Positions 15,315-24,380 of a DNA stretch of 44,068 bases are shown piece by piece (the stretch's first letter is position 1; every line of letters begins with the position of its first letter). The stretch is from Pseudomonas gessardii. GTDB taxonomy: Bacteria; Pseudomonadota; Gammaproteobacteria; Pseudomonadales; Pseudomonadaceae. The translations under genes were made by a program, and so were the position numbers. The stretch lies in assembly GCF_001983165.1 (NCBI RefSeq), contig NZ_MNPU01000049.1, positions 1 to 44,068 of the forward strand. The letters run 5' to 3'. The notes beneath the pieces are model-generated. The model saw only the letters and a program-made list of their open reading frames with translations, had not been told where the DNA came from and made no database searches.

Positions 15315-16799
15315 TCAGCCCAGCGGGTCGATCACCCCCGGCTGTAGCACCACATGCTTGTACTCCAGGAAGTCTTCCAACTGCGCGACACCACGCAACC
15401 GGCCACGACCGCTTTGCTTGTAGCCGCCTTCCTCGAATTCGTCGCGCATGGCGGCCCAGTCATTGATCCACACGGTACCGGCCTCGATAGCGGCGGCCAT
15501 GCGAAGCGCACGGTCACCGTCACGGGTCCAGACACTGGCCGCGAGCCCGTATTCACTGTCGTTGGCCAGCGCCACCGCCTGGGCTTCGGTGTCGAACACT
15601 TGCAGGGTCAACACCGGGCCAAAGATCTCGCGTTGTACGATATCGGCCTTGGGGTCGCTGATTTCCAGCAAGGCAGGCTGGTAAAACGCGCCCTTGGCCA
15701 ATGGCCCCTCGGTGATCGGGCCTCCGCGCACAATCACGTTGGCCCCCTGGTCGATGGCTTCGATCACCATTGCCTCAACGCGTGCGACGCTGTTCTTGTC
15801 GATCAGTGGGCCCATGTCGCTGCTCGGGTCTGCTGCAGGCCCCGCCTTGACCTGGCGCAGGCGCTGGGCCAAACGCTCGCGCACCTGGTCGACGATCCCG
15901 GCTTGTACCAGCAGGCGGCTGCCGGTCATGCAGAATTGACCGGCGAACACGGTCAGTGCTTTCTCGATTTTTGGCAGCGCGGCGTCCAGGTCGGCATCGT
16001 TGAACACGACAATGGGCGTCTTGCCCCCCAGCTCCAGGCCGAAACGCTTGAGCAGGGGGGCGCCGCTGGCGCTGATGGCGCGACCGGTGCTGGTGCTGCC
16101 TGTGAAGCTGATGGTCGGTACATCCGGTGAGCGCACCAGGTAATCCAGCACTTCAAACTCACCGGTGACCATATTCACCACCCCAGGCGGCAGGCTCTTC
16201 ACTTCGCTCAGGATCTGGGCGAGCAGCGCGTTGGTCTGGGCTGTCTGGCTCGGCATCTTGATGACGGTGGTGCAGCCTGCCGCCAATGCCGGCGCCAGGG
16301 AGCGCACCATCAGCGCCACGGGTGAGTTCCATGGCACGCTGATCCCGGCCACACCCAGGGGCTCGCGCAGGACCATCGAAAACCGCCCGGCACTCCATTG
16401 GGCCGCGCGGCCATAATCGCTGAAAATCAGCCCGGCACAGTAGCGCAGGCCGGGCGCGGCGAGGGAAATCTCAAACATCGCTTCGCCCGCCACTTTGCCG
16501 TTTTCCAGGCTCAGCAGTGCCTGCAAGTCGGCGGCGCGGGCTTCAAAGCGCTCGGCCATTTCGTGGAGCACACGGGCGCGCAGCTCGCGGTTGCTTTTCC
16601 AGTCCGTGGTCAAGAAGGCCCGGTGCGCGGCGGCGACCGCAGCCGCAGCTTCGCCTGCCATGCCCTTGGCATAGCGCCCGATTTCATGACCGGTGGCCGG
16701 GTCGATGCTTTGCCCGTGTTGTTCGCTGTCGTGCCATTGGCCGTTGATCCAATGCCGTGCTACGACCTGTTGGGTGGCGTTGCCTGGGAGGGTGGTCAT
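15315..16799 (-). CDS. NAD(P)+-dependent aldehyde dehydrogenase
   Basis: This 494-aa aldehyde dehydrogenase has Asn158 (PWNS), Glu256 (ELGGK) and the nucleophile Cys290 (AGQFCMTGSR). FTGST marks the coenzyme loop. It belongs to the betaine/benzaldehyde/semialdehyde dehydrogenase branch. I use ATG 16799, seven bases after AGAGGA on the minus strand, rather than the upstream in-frame codon at 16865. It follows a LysR gene on the same strand with an 87-base gap that contains a small hairpin. Facing an aryl alcohol dehydrogenase and next to a gentisate operon, it may oxidise a hydroxybenzaldehyde. It is a paralogue of PchA but clearly divergent, so a separate substrate is likely. Confidence 0.87.
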   Translation of the reverse strand: MTTLPGNATQQVVARHWINGQWHDSEQHGQSIDPATGHEIGRYAKGMAGEAAAAVAAAHRAFLTTDWKSNRELRARVLHEMAERFEARAADLQALLSLENGKVAGEAMFEISLAAPGLRYCAGLIFSDYGRAAQWSAGRFSMVLREPLGVAGISVPWNSPVALMVRSLAPALAAGCTTVIKMPSQTAQTNALLAQILSEVKSLPPGVVNMVTGEFEVLDYLVRSPDVPTISFTGSTSTGRAISASGAPLLKRFGLELGGKTPIVVFNDADLDAALPKIEKALTVFAGQFCMTGSRLLVQAGIVDQVRERLAQRLRQVKAGPAADPSSDMGPLIDKNSVARVEAMVIEAIDQGANVIVRGGPITEGPLAKGAFYQPALLEISDPKADIVQREIFGPVLTLQVFDTEAQAVALANDSEYGLAASVWTRDGDRALRMAAAIEAGTVWINDWAAMRDEFEEGGYKQSGRGRLRGVAQLEDFLEYKHVVLQPGVIDPLG

Positions 16800-16830
16800 C
16801 GAGTATTCCTCTGGAGGTGAGACAACAAAG

Positions 16831-16848
16831 GGTGCCCGAGGGGGCACC
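16831..16848 (-). terminator. Short hairpin between lysR and the aldehyde dehydrogenase gene
   Basis: GGTGCCC and GGGCACC are 7-bp arms with a 4-base loop, followed on the minus strand by CTTTGTTG. It could weakly terminate the LysR transcript or act as an attenuator before the aldehyde dehydrogenase gene. The T-tract is imperfect. Confidence 0.4.
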
Positions 16849-16886
16849 GGGCTTACCCGGCCCACCGAGCAGCAAAACTAGTCCAA

Positions 16887-17822
16887 TCAGGCAGTGGCCG
16901 AGGTTTGTTGCGTGGCCGCCACGCGCAGGCTTTCGAGCAGGTCTGGCAGGCTCGGGTCGGGATGCGGTTCATCGCGCCAGCACATGCCGAGCGAGCCCTG
17001 GGCATTGAGTTCAAAGGCCAGCGGCACGATCAGGCGTCTTTGTGTGAAGTGCTCGGCCACACGGTCCGAAGCGATCGACAGCATGTCGCTGTATTGCAGC
17101 AACCACAGGTTGCCCACCAGGGACGACGACTCGATACGATAGGGCAGCGGCCCCTGGCCCACATGGGTCAAGGCTTCGTCGAGTTTGCTGCGGATCGGTG
17201 TGCCCGCCGGCCAGACGATCCAGTCGTACTGACGCAAATCGTCCCACCCCAGCCTAGGCAGTCGGGTCAGCGGATGGTCTGCCCGGCAGATCACCCGCAT
17301 GCTTTCTTCATACAGGCATTCGCTGCGCAACGCGGTGCGCGGGGTGTAGTTGTCCAGGCGTCCCACCACCAGGTCCAACTGCCCCAGCTCCAGGCGTTCG
17401 AGCAAGGTGTTCATGGTGCCTTCCTGCAATTGCACCTGGGCTTTGGGGTGGCGTTTGAGAAACTGGATGATCGCAGCCGGAACCAGGTTGGGCGCGGATG
17501 CCGGCGAGGTGCCGATCACCACGCGATAGGACATTCCGTCCTGCATGGCCAGCAGGTTTTGTTGCGCACGATCCATTTCGCTGAGCACGCGCCGCGCATG
17601 GCCCAGCAGCACCCACCCTTGGGCCGTGGGCGTGAGGCCACGGGCATGGCGCTCGAACAGCGGTGCGCCAACGTACTCCTCAAGCTCCTTCAACCATTTG
17701 GACAGCGCCGGCTGGGTACTGAAGGTCACGCGCGCGGCCTCACTGATGCTGCCGGTTTCGCCCAGGCTGACCAGCAGATGCAGGTGCTGTACGCGCAGTC
17801 GTCGGGTCCAGTCGATGCTCAT
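16887..17822 (-). CDS. LysR-family transcriptional regulator
   Basis: This 311-aa regulator has an N-terminal winged helix-turn-helix (residues 8-68, with GSISEAARVTFSTQPALSKW) and a C-terminal periplasmic-binding-like effector domain from about residue 95. It resembles the GbpR/CbI-like branch in its RLRVQHLHLLVSL opening. It is divergent from the gentisate 1,2-dioxygenase gene across about 130 AT-rich bases, the classic arrangement for a LysR activator and its target. It also lies upstream of the aldehyde dehydrogenase on its own strand. The likely inducer is gentisate or a precursor. I could not fix a T-N11-A box with confidence. Confidence 0.87.
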   Translation of the reverse strand: MSIDWTRRLRVQHLHLLVSLGETGSISEAARVTFSTQPALSKWLKELEEYVGAPLFERHARGLTPTAQGWVLLGHARRVLSEMDRAQQNLLAMQDGMSYRVVIGTSPASAPNLVPAAIIQFLKRHPKAQVQLQEGTMNTLLERLELGQLDLVVGRLDNYTPRTALRSECLYEESMRVICRADHPLTRLPRLGWDDLRQYDWIVWPAGTPIRSKLDEALTHVGQGPLPYRIESSSLVGNLWLLQYSDMLSIASDRVAEHFTQRRLIVPLAFELNAQGSLGMCWRDEPHPDPSLPDLLESLRVAATQQTSATA

Positions 17823-17955
17823 GGCGGGGTCTCAACAGTGGAGGAATTACCCATACAATAAATAGCATGGATGAATGAAGAAATACCATTATTAGAATAT
17901 ATCTGGCCCCATGATAATCGGTGCACAACGATTGGTCAGCTCGAATGGGTGCCCT

Positions 17956-19005
17956 GTGAACAACAACGTTAAATCCGAACGCGAGGCGTTTTACCAACGC
18001 ATTGATGCTCACCACTTGTTTCCCCTGTGGGAGCGCCTGCATAGCCTGGTTCCAGCCTCGCCGGCCGGTGCCTGCCAACCTGCGCTGTGGCGCTATTCGC
18101 AATTGCGGCCATACCTTGAGGAGGCCGGCCGGCTGATCTCTGCCGAGGAAGCCGTTCGCCGTGTCCTGGTGCTGGAAAACCCGGCGTTGCGCGGCCAGGC
18201 CGCGATCACGTCCAGCCTGTACGCCGGCTTGCAGTTGATCCTGCCCGGTGAAATCGCTCCCAGCCACCGGCATACCCAGTCGGCCCTGCGGTTTGTGGTG
18301 GAAGGGCGCGGGGCGTTTACCGCCGTGGACGGCGAGCGTGCCAGCATGGCGCCGGGCGACTTTATCATTACGCCGTCCTGGGCCTGGCACGATCACGGCA
18401 ACCCGAGCCTGGAAGAGGGCGGGGAGCCGGTGGTGTGGCTCGATGGCCTGGATATTCCGCTGGTGCGTTTTTTCGACGCCGCCTTCGCTGAGAACTACGA
18501 GCAGCCGGTGCAGCCCATCAGCCGCCCCGAGGGCAACAACCTGGCGCGTTTCGGCATGAATATGTTGCCGGTGCGCCATCAGGTCAGTTCCCACACGTCG
18601 CCGATTTTCAAATACCCCTACGAGCGCAGTCGCGAAGCACTGGACACCTTGCTGCGCCAGGAGCAGATCGACCCCTGGGAGGGCGTGAAGCTGCGCTATG
18701 TCAACCCGGCCACCGGTGGTTCGCCGATGGCGACCATCGCGACGTTCATGCAGATCCTCCCACGCGGTTTCCGTGGGCAGACCAGCCGCAGTACCGACGC
18801 CACGGTGTACTCCGTCGTCGAAGGCAAAGGCCGGGTCTTGATCGCCGGCCAGCCCTTCGATTTCGAGCCCCGCGACACGTTTGTGGTGCCGAGCTGGGCC
18901 GCCGTCAGTTTCCAGACCGAGCAAGAGTGCGTGCTGTTCAGTTTTTCCGATCGGCCGGTGCAGCAAGCGCTGGGCCTCTTGCGTGAATCCCGTGAATCTC
19001 TTTGA
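17956..19005 (+). CDS. Gentisate 1,2-dioxygenase (copy 1)
   Basis: This bicupin Fe(II) ring-cleavage enzyme turns gentisate into maleylpyruvate. From GTG 17956 it has 349 aa. The first cupin keeps the metal site His104-x-His106 (SHRHTQSALRFVVEGRG) and His145 (AWHDHG). In the second cupin the matching positions read TSRSTD and AAVSFQ, so that metal site is gone; in copy 2 (40934-42064) it is kept. The start is uncertain: ATG 17911 would add 15 residues, and neither has a strong ribosome binding site. It heads an operon with fumarylpyruvate hydrolase (16 bases) and maleylpyruvate isomerase, so gentisate is the best substrate call. A divergent LysR probably controls it. Confidence 0.9.
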   Translation: MNNNVKSEREAFYQRIDAHHLFPLWERLHSLVPASPAGACQPALWRYSQLRPYLEEAGRLISAEEAVRRVLVLENPALRGQAAITSSLYAGLQLILPGEIAPSHRHTQSALRFVVEGRGAFTAVDGERASMAPGDFIITPSWAWHDHGNPSLEEGGEPVVWLDGLDIPLVRFFDAAFAENYEQPVQPISRPEGNNLARFGMNMLPVRHQVSSHTSPIFKYPYERSREALDTLLRQEQIDPWEGVKLRYVNPATGGSPMATIATFMQILPRGFRGQTSRSTDATVYSVVEGKGRVLIAGQPFDFEPRDTFVVPSWAAVSFQTEQECVLFSFSDRPVQQALGLLRESRESL

Positions 19006-19021
19006 AACCCCGGAGTCGACC

Positions 19022-19720
19022 ATGACTTATGCCGTTGCCCCTCAAGCCGTCACTGCCCTTGCCATTGATGGCAGTGCCGACACGTTTCCTGTGCGCCGCG
19101 TGTACTGCGTGGGCCGCAATTACGCGGCCCATGCGCGTGAAATGGGGTTTGATCCCGACCGCGAACCGCCGTTCTTTTTCTGCAAGCCCGCGGATGCGGT
19201 AGTACCGCTGCAACCGGGGCAGACCCTGGAATTGGCGTACCCCGCCGAAACCAGCAACTATCACTACGAGATCGAGCTGGTGGTGGCGATCGGCAAAGCG
19301 GGCAAGGACATTGCCCTGGAACACGCCAATGAGCACGTCTGGGGGTTCGCCGTCGGTTTGGACATGACCCGTCGCGACCTGCAAATGACAGCCCGCGAAA
19401 TGGGACGCCCCTGGGAGTTGGGCAAAGCCTTTGACCAGTCCGCGCCCATCGGCCCGTTGACGCCGGCTGCCGGTTTCCAGGGCGCCGCCAGTGCCGGCTT
19501 ATGGTTACAGGTCGACGGTGAAGACAAGCAACGCAGCAGCCTCGACAAGCTGATCTGGTCGGTGCCGGAAACCATCGCCTATCTGTCGCGTTTCTTCGAG
19601 CTCAAACCCGGCGACCTGATCATGACCGGCACGCCTGAAGGCGTCGGCCCGGTGGTCGCCGGCCAGTTGATGACCGGGGGTGTGGATCACCTCGGGGTGA
19701 TCAGCGTTCGTGTGGTCTGA
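19022..19720 (+). CDS. Fumarylpyruvate hydrolase (FAH family, copy 1)
   Basis: This 232-aa hydrolase cleaves fumarylpyruvate to fumarate and pyruvate, the last step of the glutathione-dependent gentisate pathway. The FAH fold is marked by VYCVGRNYAAHAREMG near residue 25, the metal-binding acidic pair in YHYEIELVVAIG near 75, and LKPGDLIMTGTPEGVG near 200. I start it at ATG 19022, with GGAG seven bases upstream and 16 bases after the dioxygenase stop; an earlier in-frame start would lie inside that gene. The short form fits NagK-type hydrolases rather than the longer copy at 42114-43055. Confidence 0.9.
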   Translation: MTYAVAPQAVTALAIDGSADTFPVRRVYCVGRNYAAHAREMGFDPDREPPFFFCKPADAVVPLQPGQTLELAYPAETSNYHYEIELVVAIGKAGKDIALEHANEHVWGFAVGLDMTRRDLQMTAREMGRPWELGKAFDQSAPIGPLTPAAGFQGAASAGLWLQVDGEDKQRSSLDKLIWSVPETIAYLSRFFELKPGDLIMTGTPEGVGPVVAGQLMTGGVDHLGVISVRVV

Positions 19721-19757
19721 GCCCAGGTTTTTTGTAGTCCAATGATTGGAGGCTCCC

Positions 19758-20399
19758 ATGCAGCTCTACAGTTTTTTCAACAGCTCCACCTCCTACCGTG
19801 TGCGTATTGCCTTGGCCCTCAAGGGGCTGAGCGTGGACTACCACGGCATCAACCTGCGCAGCGGTGAACAGCGTTCGGCACAGTACCTCAGTCGTAATCC
19901 GTCGGGGGCGGTGCCACTGTTGATTGACGACGATGGCACGGCCCTCAGTCAATCGCTGGCCATCATTGAGTACCTTGACCAGACCCGCGAAGGCTTGCGC
20001 CTGATTCCCCTGGCGCCGCTGCAACGCGCGCGGGTCATGGAAGTGGCGATGCTGATCGGCTGCGATATCCACCCGCTCAACAACGTGCGGGTGCTGGGCT
20101 ACTTGCAGCGTGAGCTGGGGGTGGACAACCGGCAAAAATCAGCGTGGTACCAGCACTGGGTCGAGCAGGGCATGCAGGCGCTGGAAGGCCTGTTGCAACG
20201 CCACGGGCAGGGGCCGTATTGCTTCGGTGAACAGCCTACCCTGGCGGACTGTTGCCTGGTGCCGCAGGTGGCGAATGCGCTGCGCATGGGTTGTGAGTTG
20301 GAGCACTTTGAACGGAGCATGGCGATCTATCGCCACTGCCTTGAACACCCCGCCTTTATCCAGGCAGCCCCGGAGCAGCAACCGGACTACATTGCCTGA
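19758..20399 (+). CDS. Maleylpyruvate isomerase, zeta-class GST
   Basis: This 213-aa glutathione S-transferase-fold enzyme isomerises maleylpyruvate to fumarylpyruvate with glutathione. The N-terminal thioredoxin-like domain begins MQLYSFFNSSTSYRVRIALA; the zeta-class SSCS-type motif here has Thr in place of Cys. NPSGAVPLL supplies the cis-Pro and ALSQSLAIIEYLDQ the glutathione site. A helical domain follows from about residue 90. GGAGG lies six bases before the ATG. Position between fumarylpyruvate hydrolase and an AraC gene supports maleylpyruvate rather than maleylacetoacetate as substrate. It is the only isomerase in the window, so it may also serve the second gentisate-type cluster. Confidence 0.9.
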   Translation: MQLYSFFNSSTSYRVRIALALKGLSVDYHGINLRSGEQRSAQYLSRNPSGAVPLLIDDDGTALSQSLAIIEYLDQTREGLRLIPLAPLQRARVMEVAMLIGCDIHPLNNVRVLGYLQRELGVDNRQKSAWYQHWVEQGMQALEGLLQRHGQGPYCFGEQPTLADCCLVPQVANALRMGCELEHFERSMAIYRHCLEHPAFIQAAPEQQPDYIA

Positions 20400-20468
20400 C
20401 CGGCGACTCACGGGTCGGGGCCCACGCCTCGACCTGACGTTAAACCTAACGGCAACGGTCAATCAGTC

Positions 20469-21410
20469 ATGGAAAACATGCCAAGCAGTGCGCAATGCAA
20501 CTATCACCAATTGCACGATTGGAGCAATGAGGTCAACAGCACCCTGGTCAATCTGGACTACTGTGCAACCGACAGTTTCTGTGGGTTCTACCAGCATGTT
20601 TCCAGTCGCGACGTCGTCGTCGCACGTTTGCGGGGCACGGCCCACTGCACCTCCCGGTCGCTGTTCAAACTGCGCCAGGTCGACAGTGATTTCGTGCTCA
20701 TGCTCTACGTCAAGGCCGGCGACATTGGCCTCAGTCATCGCCGCCATGACGGCGGCCTGCCGCAGGGCAGCCTGGTAGTACTCGACAGCAGCAAGCCCCA
20801 TGAGCTGGTCATGGACGGTTGCTTTGAGCATATTGCCTTGCGCATGTCCAAGCGGCGTTTTGCGGCCTTGCACCCGGCAGCGCTGCTGATGCTGGACGAA
20901 CCCCTTGTCGAGATCAGCGCCGACAGCCAGGCGGCAACCGCCATGCTTGAACTGGTGCTGTCCGCTGGCCCTGTCCGGGCCAGTGCCGTTGAAACCATGA
21001 CTGAAGCCGCCACAAAAATGCTGTGCGAATGCGTGGCACACCTGGCGCCCGCCGCCACGCGCAAGGAGGCAAAAATGCCGATGCTTGCCGCGCAAATGCT
21101 CAGCTCGCTGGACCGCAATTTTTCCGATCCGCAGTTTTCATCCTCGCGCCTGGCGCAGGAGCTGGGGGTTTCCCGACGCTATGTGGACCTGGTGTTGTCC
21201 CGCCAGCACCAGACCTTTGGCAAGCTGCTGCTGGAGCGACGCCTGGCGCGCTGTCACCTGTTGCTCTGCGACCCGCGGTATCTGGGGCGCTCCATTACCC
21301 AGATCGCCTTCGACTGCGGCTTCAATGACCTCTCGAACTTTTCCAAACGTTTTCGCGAGCGCTACGGCATTGCGCCCCGCGCCTTGAGAAACGCCAGCAA
21401 CGCCCACTGA
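20469..21410 (+). CDS. AraC-family regulator of the gentisate cluster
   Basis: This 313-aa regulator has an N-terminal cupin-like sensing domain (about residues 40-190, FeaR-like, with KAGDIGLSHR and GSLVVLDSSKPHEL). The AraC double helix-turn-helix occupies residues about 205-310 (SSRLAQELGVSRRYVDLVLS, then IAFDCGFNDLSNFSKRFRERYG). It lies 69 bases after maleylpyruvate isomerase and before an MFS transporter, all on the same strand, so it is either part of the operon or controls the transporter. It is a different subgroup from the three other AraC proteins here. Effector unknown. Confidence 0.88.
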   Translation: MENMPSSAQCNYHQLHDWSNEVNSTLVNLDYCATDSFCGFYQHVSSRDVVVARLRGTAHCTSRSLFKLRQVDSDFVLMLYVKAGDIGLSHRRHDGGLPQGSLVVLDSSKPHELVMDGCFEHIALRMSKRRFAALHPAALLMLDEPLVEISADSQAATAMLELVLSAGPVRASAVETMTEAATKMLCECVAHLAPAATRKEAKMPMLAAQMLSSLDRNFSDPQFSSSRLAQELGVSRRYVDLVLSRQHQTFGKLLLERRLARCHLLLCDPRYLGRSITQIAFDCGFNDLSNFSKRFRERYGIAPRALRNASNAH

Positions 21411-21538
21411 GCGGCGGTTCGGGCGACGGCTCAAACAGACACGTGCGCGTGCTCTGGCGGTAACGGCCGCGGTCTTTCTGGCCTGTCTTCGAGTCCCTCG
21501 ATTCAGGGCCCCTCCAGTCACATCAACAGGTATTGAAC

Positions 21539-22792
21539 ATGAGCGTATCGAACAGTCGCTGGGATTCGCGCTATGAGTGCAAGGCGGTCCTTTTATTGGC
21601 GTTGGGTTTTGGTCTGGTGGGGTTGGACCGTTTTATCATTCTGCCGCTGTTCCCGACCATGATGCGGGACCTGGGCCTGGATTATCAGGACCTGGGTAAT
21701 ATTTCCGCGGCGCTCGCCATCGCCTGGGGCGCGGCCTCGATAGTGATGGGGCGGGTCTCGGACCGTATTGGCCGACGCAAGGTGATCATTCCGGCGGTGC
21801 TGCTGTTCTCGCTGCTGGCCGGCTTTTCTGGATTGGCCGGTGGCGTGGCGGCGTTGTTGCTCATCCGGGTCGCGATGGGGGTTGCCGAGGGCGCGTTTAC
21901 CCCCACGTCCATTGCCGCCACGGGCGAAGCCTCCCACCCGAAAAGGCTGGGGATGAACATGGGTATCCAACAGGCGTTTTTCCCGCTCCTGGGGTTGGGG
22001 CTGGCACCGATTCTGGCGACCCAGTTATTGCTGGTCTTGCCATCCTGGCGGTGGGTCTTTGCGGTGGTGGCGCTGCCAGGTTTTATCGTCGCCTGGTTGC
22101 TGTACCGGACCTTGCGGGAAACGGCGGCGCTCGCGCCCCGGCCGAGCGCGGTACAACCGGTCAAGGCCGAGGGTGTGAAGTGGAGCCATACGCTCAAGCA
22201 CCGCAACATAGTGATCAACATCGCCGGCATGCTGGTGATGCAGATGGCGTTGAGCGTGGTGGCGGTGATGCTGCCCAACTACTTGACGGATTTCTTGCAC
22301 CTGGGCATGCAGCAAATGGGCTTCATTATGTCGGCGCTGGGCCTGGGTGGGTTTTTCGGGATGGTGATCATGCCGACGCTTTCCGATCGGTTCGGACGTA
22401 AGCCGGTTGCCGTGTGGTGTTGCCTGGCGACGGCACTGTGTATCGGCTTGTTGACCCGTACCGGCGCCGAGCCCGTGCAGCTGTTTATCCTGTTGTTCCT
22501 GGCGATGTTCTTCAACTTCGGCGTGGTGTGCATGATCGTCGGGCCGATGACCAGCGAGTCGGTGCCGGCGGCGCTGACCTCGACTGCGACCGGGCTGGTG
22601 GTGGGGATCGGGGAAGTGTTTGGAGGTGGGGTGGCGCCGGCGATTGCGGGTTACATCGCCTTGCATTACGGCATCGAGTACACCTTGTATCTGTCGCTGG
22701 GTGGGGCAGTGGCTGGCTTGCTGGTGATGGGGTTGTTCAGGGAAACCGCGCCTTCAAAAGTCCATGGCCTGCCTCAGGTGGTTTCTTCGTAA
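21539..22792 (+). CDS. MFS transporter, probable aromatic acid uptake
   Basis: This 417-aa major facilitator has twelve predicted helices. The helix 2-3 loop motif is GRVSDRIGRRKV and the matching loop in the second half is LSDRFGRKPV. A conserved acidic residue sits in the first helix (GLDRFIILPLFP). I use ATG 21539; an in-frame TTG two codons earlier is the alternative. As the last gene of the gentisate cluster it likely imports gentisate or a hydroxybenzoate, but sequence alone does not fix the substrate. A strong hairpin ends the transcript eight bases after the stop. Confidence 0.85.
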   Translation: MSVSNSRWDSRYECKAVLLLALGFGLVGLDRFIILPLFPTMMRDLGLDYQDLGNISAALAIAWGAASIVMGRVSDRIGRRKVIIPAVLLFSLLAGFSGLAGGVAALLLIRVAMGVAEGAFTPTSIAATGEASHPKRLGMNMGIQQAFFPLLGLGLAPILATQLLLVLPSWRWVFAVVALPGFIVAWLLYRTLRETAALAPRPSAVQPVKAEGVKWSHTLKHRNIVINIAGMLVMQMALSVVAVMLPNYLTDFLHLGMQQMGFIMSALGLGGFFGMVIMPTLSDRFGRKPVAVWCCLATALCIGLLTRTGAEPVQLFILLFLAMFFNFGVVCMIVGPMTSESVPAALTSTATGLVVGIGEVFGGGVAPAIAGYIALHYGIEYTLYLSLGGAVAGLLVMGLFRETAPSKVHGLPQVVSS

Positions 22793-22799
22793 GGGAGTG

Positions 22800-22834
22800 G
22801 GGCGGACTGTTTGACGTGGCTCAACAGTCCGCCC
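22800..22834. terminator. Bidirectional terminator
   Basis: GGGCGGACTGTT and AACAGTCCGCCC are perfect 12-bp arms with an 11-base loop, placed between the convergent MFS stop (22792) and the small exported protein stop (22845). Placement and stem strength indicate termination. Confidence 0.78.
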
Positions 22835-22844
22835 GTGTTGCGTC

Positions 22845-23300
22845 TCAGGGCGACTTGGGGGCAACGCCGAAGGGGTTGTCAATGGCGTAGCCCCAGCTCC
22901 CGTCAGGACGTTTGGCGGCGATATCAGCGCCGGTCCCGGAAAGATCCACGGGATTGCCTTGCGGGTCCGTGCCTTTTATCGACCAGTCGGAAATGATAAG
23001 GGCGGTTTCCTTATTTTGATAAATCTGCCGAACGACCATTTTGATCGGCACCTTCGGCGCCATGAATTGTGTGAGCGCTCCACGGATCTGTTCCGGGGTG
23101 TTGAGGCTTACACCGGGAGAGGGGACAAATATCGAGTGTGGATCATACAAACGCATCAAGCCGTTCAGGTTATTCGCGTTGAAGTCCTTTTCAAAGGCCT
23201 GTGCAACTTGGAGTGGGGTTTGCGGGAGCGCCTGTGCATAGGAAAAGCCGGCGAATGAGAGTGTTAATAAGGCAAAGGTTATATTTTTTAGGTTTGTCAT
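22845..23300 (-). CDS. Exported NTF2/SnoaL-like protein (DUF4440 type)
   Basis: This 151-aa protein has a Sec signal peptide (residues 1 to about 23, LTLSFAGFSYAQA). An NTF2-like cone domain follows: QVAQAFEKDFNANNLNGLMR, LYDPHSIFVPSPG, then paired strands ending GSWGYAIDNPFG. The pattern matches DUF4440/SgcJ-type ketosteroid-isomerase-like proteins, which are mostly uncharacterised. I start at ATG 23300, seven bases after GGAG, instead of the in-frame codon at 23333. It is convergent with the MFS gene and not obviously part of any pathway here. Confidence 0.8.
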   Translation of the reverse strand: MTNLKNITFALLTLSFAGFSYAQALPQTPLQVAQAFEKDFNANNLNGLMRLYDPHSIFVPSPGVSLNTPEQIRGALTQFMAPKVPIKMVVRQIYQNKETALIISDWSIKGTDPQGNPVDLSGTGADIAAKRPDGSWGYAIDNPFGVAPKSP

Positions 23301-23460
23301 TTTAATCTCCAATACCGTTTGATGATTTTTCAAGTGGCACTGAAGAGTGTGAAGATTTTTTGAACCGTGAAAAACAGCGGTTTAGTGAAGGCTATTTTAA
23401 ATATTGCTTAATAACCAAGCAGGCACTATGCCTGCTTTAAAGAGCACTCGAGCACAGGCC

Positions 23461-24375
23461 TCAGGCCAGGTCTTGTGGGGCCAGGTGCAAACCCTGGTCT
23501 GACTTCATGACTTCAAAGGCCCATTCTGCGAAGTTGCGCACCCGGGTGGAAAGGTGCTTTTTTGTCGGATAGACAATGTGAATTGGTCGTGGTGTGAAAT
23601 GCCACTGTGCAAGAATGGGAACAAGCGTTCCAGCCTGCACATAAGATTGAACCGCAAAAGGGGCTCCAGGGCAGACACCACTCCCGGCAAGGCAGCTTTG
23701 GATCGCTATCTCTGGATCGTCAAACTGCGTGCATTCGCGGGCTTTGACGTCCATGGCATCTTTTTTCGACAATAAACGCCATGTCCCCTTGGCATTGAAC
23801 CAACTGATCTTGCGGGTATTGGCCAAGTCTTCAGCGGTGGCGATAGGACCATATTCCTCAAGGTACTGTGGCGCTGCATACAGGCCCAACTTCACGTCGC
23901 ACACATGCCTTGCCACCATTTCGGAATCCTCCAGGTGCCCGCCCCGTATGGCACAGTCGATGCCTTCTTCCGCCAGATTACTTATACGGTCGCTGCTTCT
24001 CAGGCTCAGAGCAATATTCGGGTGGCGCTGATAAAACGCTTCCAGGCGTGGCGCGATAATCCAGTGGGCAACGGACCTCAGGGTCTCGACACGTACTTTT
24101 CCTGAAAAGTGCGCGGGGTCTGTACTGAGCGAGCCTTCAAGTTCTTCGATCGCCTCCAGGATAACCAGGCATTTTCCAAAGTAGATGTGCCCGTCTTCGG
24201 TGAGGCTTTGCGCCCGGGTCGTGCGGTTGAGCAAGCGTACGCCCAGCACGCGTTCAAGGTCAGTGATCCGTTGGGAGATCCGCGCGTTGGGCAGGCCTAG
24301 CGCCACGGCGGCACGCGTGAAGCTGCCGGTTTGAACGACTTTGACGAATGTCGCCATTGCGGTGAGTTTATCCAT
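23461..24375 (-). CDS. LysR-family transcriptional regulator
   Basis: This 304-aa regulator belongs to the DsdA/AaeR-like branch that begins MDKLTAMATFVKVVQTGSFT. The winged helix-turn-helix occupies residues 5-63 and the effector domain about 90-295. ATG 24375 fits the family start; the in-frame codon at 24453 would run into the preceding gene. It begins five bases after the stop of the AraC gene at 24381-25418 on the same strand, so the two regulators are probably cotranscribed. No divergent enzyme gene gives away its target. Stacking AraC and LysR genes upstream of the porin and permease suggests control of region 4. Confidence 0.87.
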   Translation of the reverse strand: MDKLTAMATFVKVVQTGSFTRAAVALGLPNARISQRITDLERVLGVRLLNRTTRAQSLTEDGHIYFGKCLVILEAIEELEGSLSTDPAHFSGKVRVETLRSVAHWIIAPRLEAFYQRHPNIALSLRSSDRISNLAEEGIDCAIRGGHLEDSEMVARHVCDVKLGLYAAPQYLEEYGPIATAEDLANTRKISWFNAKGTWRLLSKKDAMDVKARECTQFDDPEIAIQSCLAGSGVCPGAPFAVQSYVQAGTLVPILAQWHFTPRPIHIVYPTKKHLSTRVRNFAEWAFEVMKSDQGLHLAPQDLA

Positions 24376-24380
24376 GGTGC

